DNA of 6,968 bases from an uncultured Lachnospiraceae bacterium (GTDB lineage: Bacteria > Bacillota > Clostridia > Lachnospirales > Lachnospiraceae): positions 1 through 6,968 of the forward strand of contig CALDIE010000276.1 of the NCBI GenBank assembly GCA_937901625.1, in the 5' to 3' direction. Positions 5,409-6,968 of this stretch are shown here, in pieces. Every line of letters begins with the position of its first letter. Positions within the stretch are counted from its first letter, which is position 1. A program made the translations under genes and the position numbers. Under the pieces are notes generated by a model. It saw only the letters and a program-made list of their open reading frames with translations. It had not been told where the DNA came from and ran no database searches.

Positions 5409-6968
5409 TTAAGCCACCGCCTTTCTCTACATAATCCTTTGTAAAATCAAATATATCCTGATGCTTCATGACAACCTCAACGGCATTGTCCTCATACACA
5501 TAGACACGATCAACGGTACTGTCCACCAATTCCTGCGTAAGATCCATATCCCGGTCTGTTTCTTTCAGCATCATGATCCATTGATTTTTCTCTGAAATAC
5601 TCTCTTCAAAGATTCTCAATTCCTCAACTGCCATGCCGTATGCTTTATCAAGTTCATCCGCCTGTCTTTCGTAGGTTTGTTTTGCCAAAGAGTATTCCTC
5701 GATGTCCAATATTCCTTCGGTATAGTCTTCATACAGCCGTGTCCGCCTTTCCTGAATCGACCTGAGTTTACCTGATACAACGGAGACCTGCCTCTTAAGC
5801 TTCTGCTCCCTCTTCTTTTTGTATTCGCTATTTCTAAGCCTTAACAGTACTTTTTCATATTCAAGTGCAAGATCCATTTGAGACTGAATCACCTTAAGAA
5901 CCTTTGAATCTAGCCTCTTTTTGGAGATGTTATGCCTTGAACAGCCTGTCCGTCTCATTTCATCCGATTTACAGTTATATCTGCCATAGACCTTGTTGTT
6001 ATACGCCACAGATGCAGTGTAATACATTCTATTTCCACAATCCCCACAAAACAGTTTTCCCTTGAACAAATCCACACAGGTCTTTCGCTGTTCTTTGGTG
6101 CGTTCCAGTGCTTTTTTGGTTCTCTCACACGACCTTTCAAATAATTCCTGCACTGCATCATAATCCTCCTGCGATATGATTGCCTCATGATCGTTTTCAC
6201 GGATTGCCCACTCTTCTCTTGGAGTATGAAATGTGGAATAATTCCGATAAAGCTCCGACTTACTTCTTCCCCAAGCCATTACCCCCGTATAGGCAGGATT
6301 TTTCAATATCGACGTCACGGATTGTGCCGACCAGACATAGTCTCCGCCTCGCTTCTTTTGGTTTGAAGTCTGTACCTGTCTACGGTTAAGCTCCGTTGCT
6401 ATAAGATATGTGCCTGTTCCATCAAGATACATTCTGTAAATCTCACGGACAATCTCTGACTGCTCCTTCTCAACAATGATGCCTGTATGATCCTCATTCC
6501 ACTCATACCCATAAGGAATCGTTCTCCATGAGAAGGTCTTTTCTTCTTTCTGAACCTTGAAAACAGCATGTATCTTCCGTGAAATATCCTTGGCATACAG
6601 GTCATTTATCAGATTTTGCAACGGTATCATCAGAGATTCTGCACTTCCATCTGTCCTATATGTATCAAAGTTCTCCTTGACCGAGATAAACCTTACATCA
6701 AGTCTTGGAAATATCTTTTCGAGATATGTTCCGGTCTCAAGATAATTCCTGCCAAATCTGGATAGATCACGGACAACGATTGTTCTGATCCGTCCAGCCC
6801 GCACTTCATCCATCATTGCGTCAAAAGCAGGTCTGTTCATATTAGTCCCCGTCCATCCGTTGTCCTGATAGACCTTCACAAGCTGAAGATCCGGCATATC
6901 CCTTATATATTCCTTGCAGACATCTATCTGGTTCTCAATAGCTGCTCCGTCATCATCTTTTCCACTGT
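5401..6968 (-). CDS. Large serine recombinase, upstream member of tandem pair (5' partial)
   Basis: The frame is open from the window edge to TGA at 5401, giving 521 visible residues. The first, Ser (6964-6966), followed by GKDDDGAAIENQ, matches the catalytic serine motif, so only about ten residues are missing. An internal ATG at 6897 is not the real start because it would drop the nucleophile. Resolvase core: VYQDNGWTGTNMNRPAF and VVRDLSRFGRNYLETGTYLE. The recombinase domain follows (about residues 145-270, with PYGYEWNEDHTG, VREIYRMYLDGTG and ILKNPAYTGVMAWG). Next is a zinc ribbon with C307, C310, C332 and C342 (LFCGDCGNRM ... YNCKSDEMRRTGC). A coiled coil and C-terminal segment (about 370-521) end VEKGGGLNE. 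It looks intact. Pairs of such recombinases typically sit at one end of Clostridia integrative elements. Sequence divergence from the downstream paralogue is high, so this is not a recent duplication. Confidence 0.9.
   Translation of the reverse strand, partial: SGKDDDGAAIENQIDVCKEYIRDMPDLQLVKVYQDNGWTGTNMNRPAFDAMMDEVRAGRIRTIVVRDLSRFGRNYLETGTYLEKIFPRLDVRFISVKENFDTYRTDGSAESLMIPLQNLINDLYAKDISRKIHAVFKVQKEEKTFSWRTIPYGYEWNEDHTGIIVEKEQSEIVREIYRMYLDGTGTYLIATELNRRQVQTSNQKKRGGDYVWSAQSVTSILKNPAYTGVMAWGRSKSELYRNYSTFHTPREEWAIRENDHEAIISQEDYDAVQELFERSCERTKKALERTKEQRKTCVDLFKGKLFCGDCGNRMYYTASVAYNNKVYGRYNCKSDEMRRTGCSRHNISKKRLDSKVLKVIQSQMDLALEYEKVLLRLRNSEYKKKREQKLKRQVSVVSGKLRSIQERRTRLYEDYTEGILDIEEYSLAKQTYERQADELDKAYGMAVEELRIFEESISEKNQWIMMLKETDRDMDLTQELVDSTVDRVYVYEDNAVEVVMKHQDIFDFTKDYVEKGGGLNE

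Larger units (their letters stand above)
3841..6968 (-). mobile_element. End of an integrative element carrying tandem serine recombinases (continues beyond window)
   Basis: Two large serine recombinases point outward toward the truncated deacylase. The second one's stop at 3854 lies only about 13 bp from where deacylase coding resumes (3840), so the element boundary most likely lies between about 3840 and 3853. Recombinase genes at the extreme end of the element are typical of Tn4451-like and related Clostridia elements. Short AT-rich sequence (TAAAATTTTTAGG on -) lies in the boundary, but serine recombinase core sites cannot be recognised without the other end. The element is likely immobile unless the intact upstream recombinase suffices. 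Confidence 0.6.

Overview
The window looks like chromosomal DNA of a Clostridia member, most likely Lachnospiraceae. The evidence is moderate GC content, strong GGAGG ribosome binding sites, tightly packed genes, a PreP-like M16C peptidase, and tandem serine recombinases of the kind common in Clostridia integrative elements. The taxonomic call is inference from protein style; no rRNA gene is present.

Left part (1 to about 3107, + strand) is a compact chromosomal operon. It holds the C-terminal zinc-ribbon tail of a probable rhomboid-type membrane protease (1-258), a sigma-70-like protein with regions 1.1, 1.2, 2 and 3 but no region 4 (273-1019), an unrecognised 129-142 residue protein (about 1058-1447), and the N-terminal half of an M16C zinc peptidase (from 1476). 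The peptidase is cut off after about 545 of an expected 950 or more residues. Its open frame runs on to 3242 only by reading antisense through unrelated sequence.

Middle part (3090-3840, - strand) is a graveyard of an accessory operon read right to left. It holds the C-terminal two thirds of a PrdX/YbaK-type Ala-tRNA(Pro) deacylase (3511 to about 3840), a small CxxC...CxxC protein broken by two one-base frameshifts (3179-3506), and the first 34 residues of a radical SAM protein resembling 'radical SAM mobile pair protein B' (3090-3191). The spacing (stop to start 4 nt, then an overlapping stop/start) shows the three genes were once co-transcribed and translationally coupled. The radical SAM fragment meets the truncated peptidase head-on within about 18 bp that fit both genes. 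This is either a real rearrangement or an assembly chimera.

Right part (about 3841-6968, - strand) is one end of a mobile element carrying two tandem, non-identical large serine recombinases. The upstream gene (5401 to beyond 6968) appears intact but leaves the window at its catalytic serine. The downstream gene (3854-5408), which overlaps it by 8 nt, carries a frameshift near 4251 and is probably dead. The recombinase stop codon lies only about 13 bp from where deacylase homology resumes, so the element end is probably there and the element probably interrupts the deacylase gene. The other half of that gene would lie beyond the window.

I do not see a clear undescribed system here. The most notable points are the two junctions, the decayed deacylase / CxxC protein / radical SAM operon, and the sigma-like protein without region 4 next to an unknown protein.
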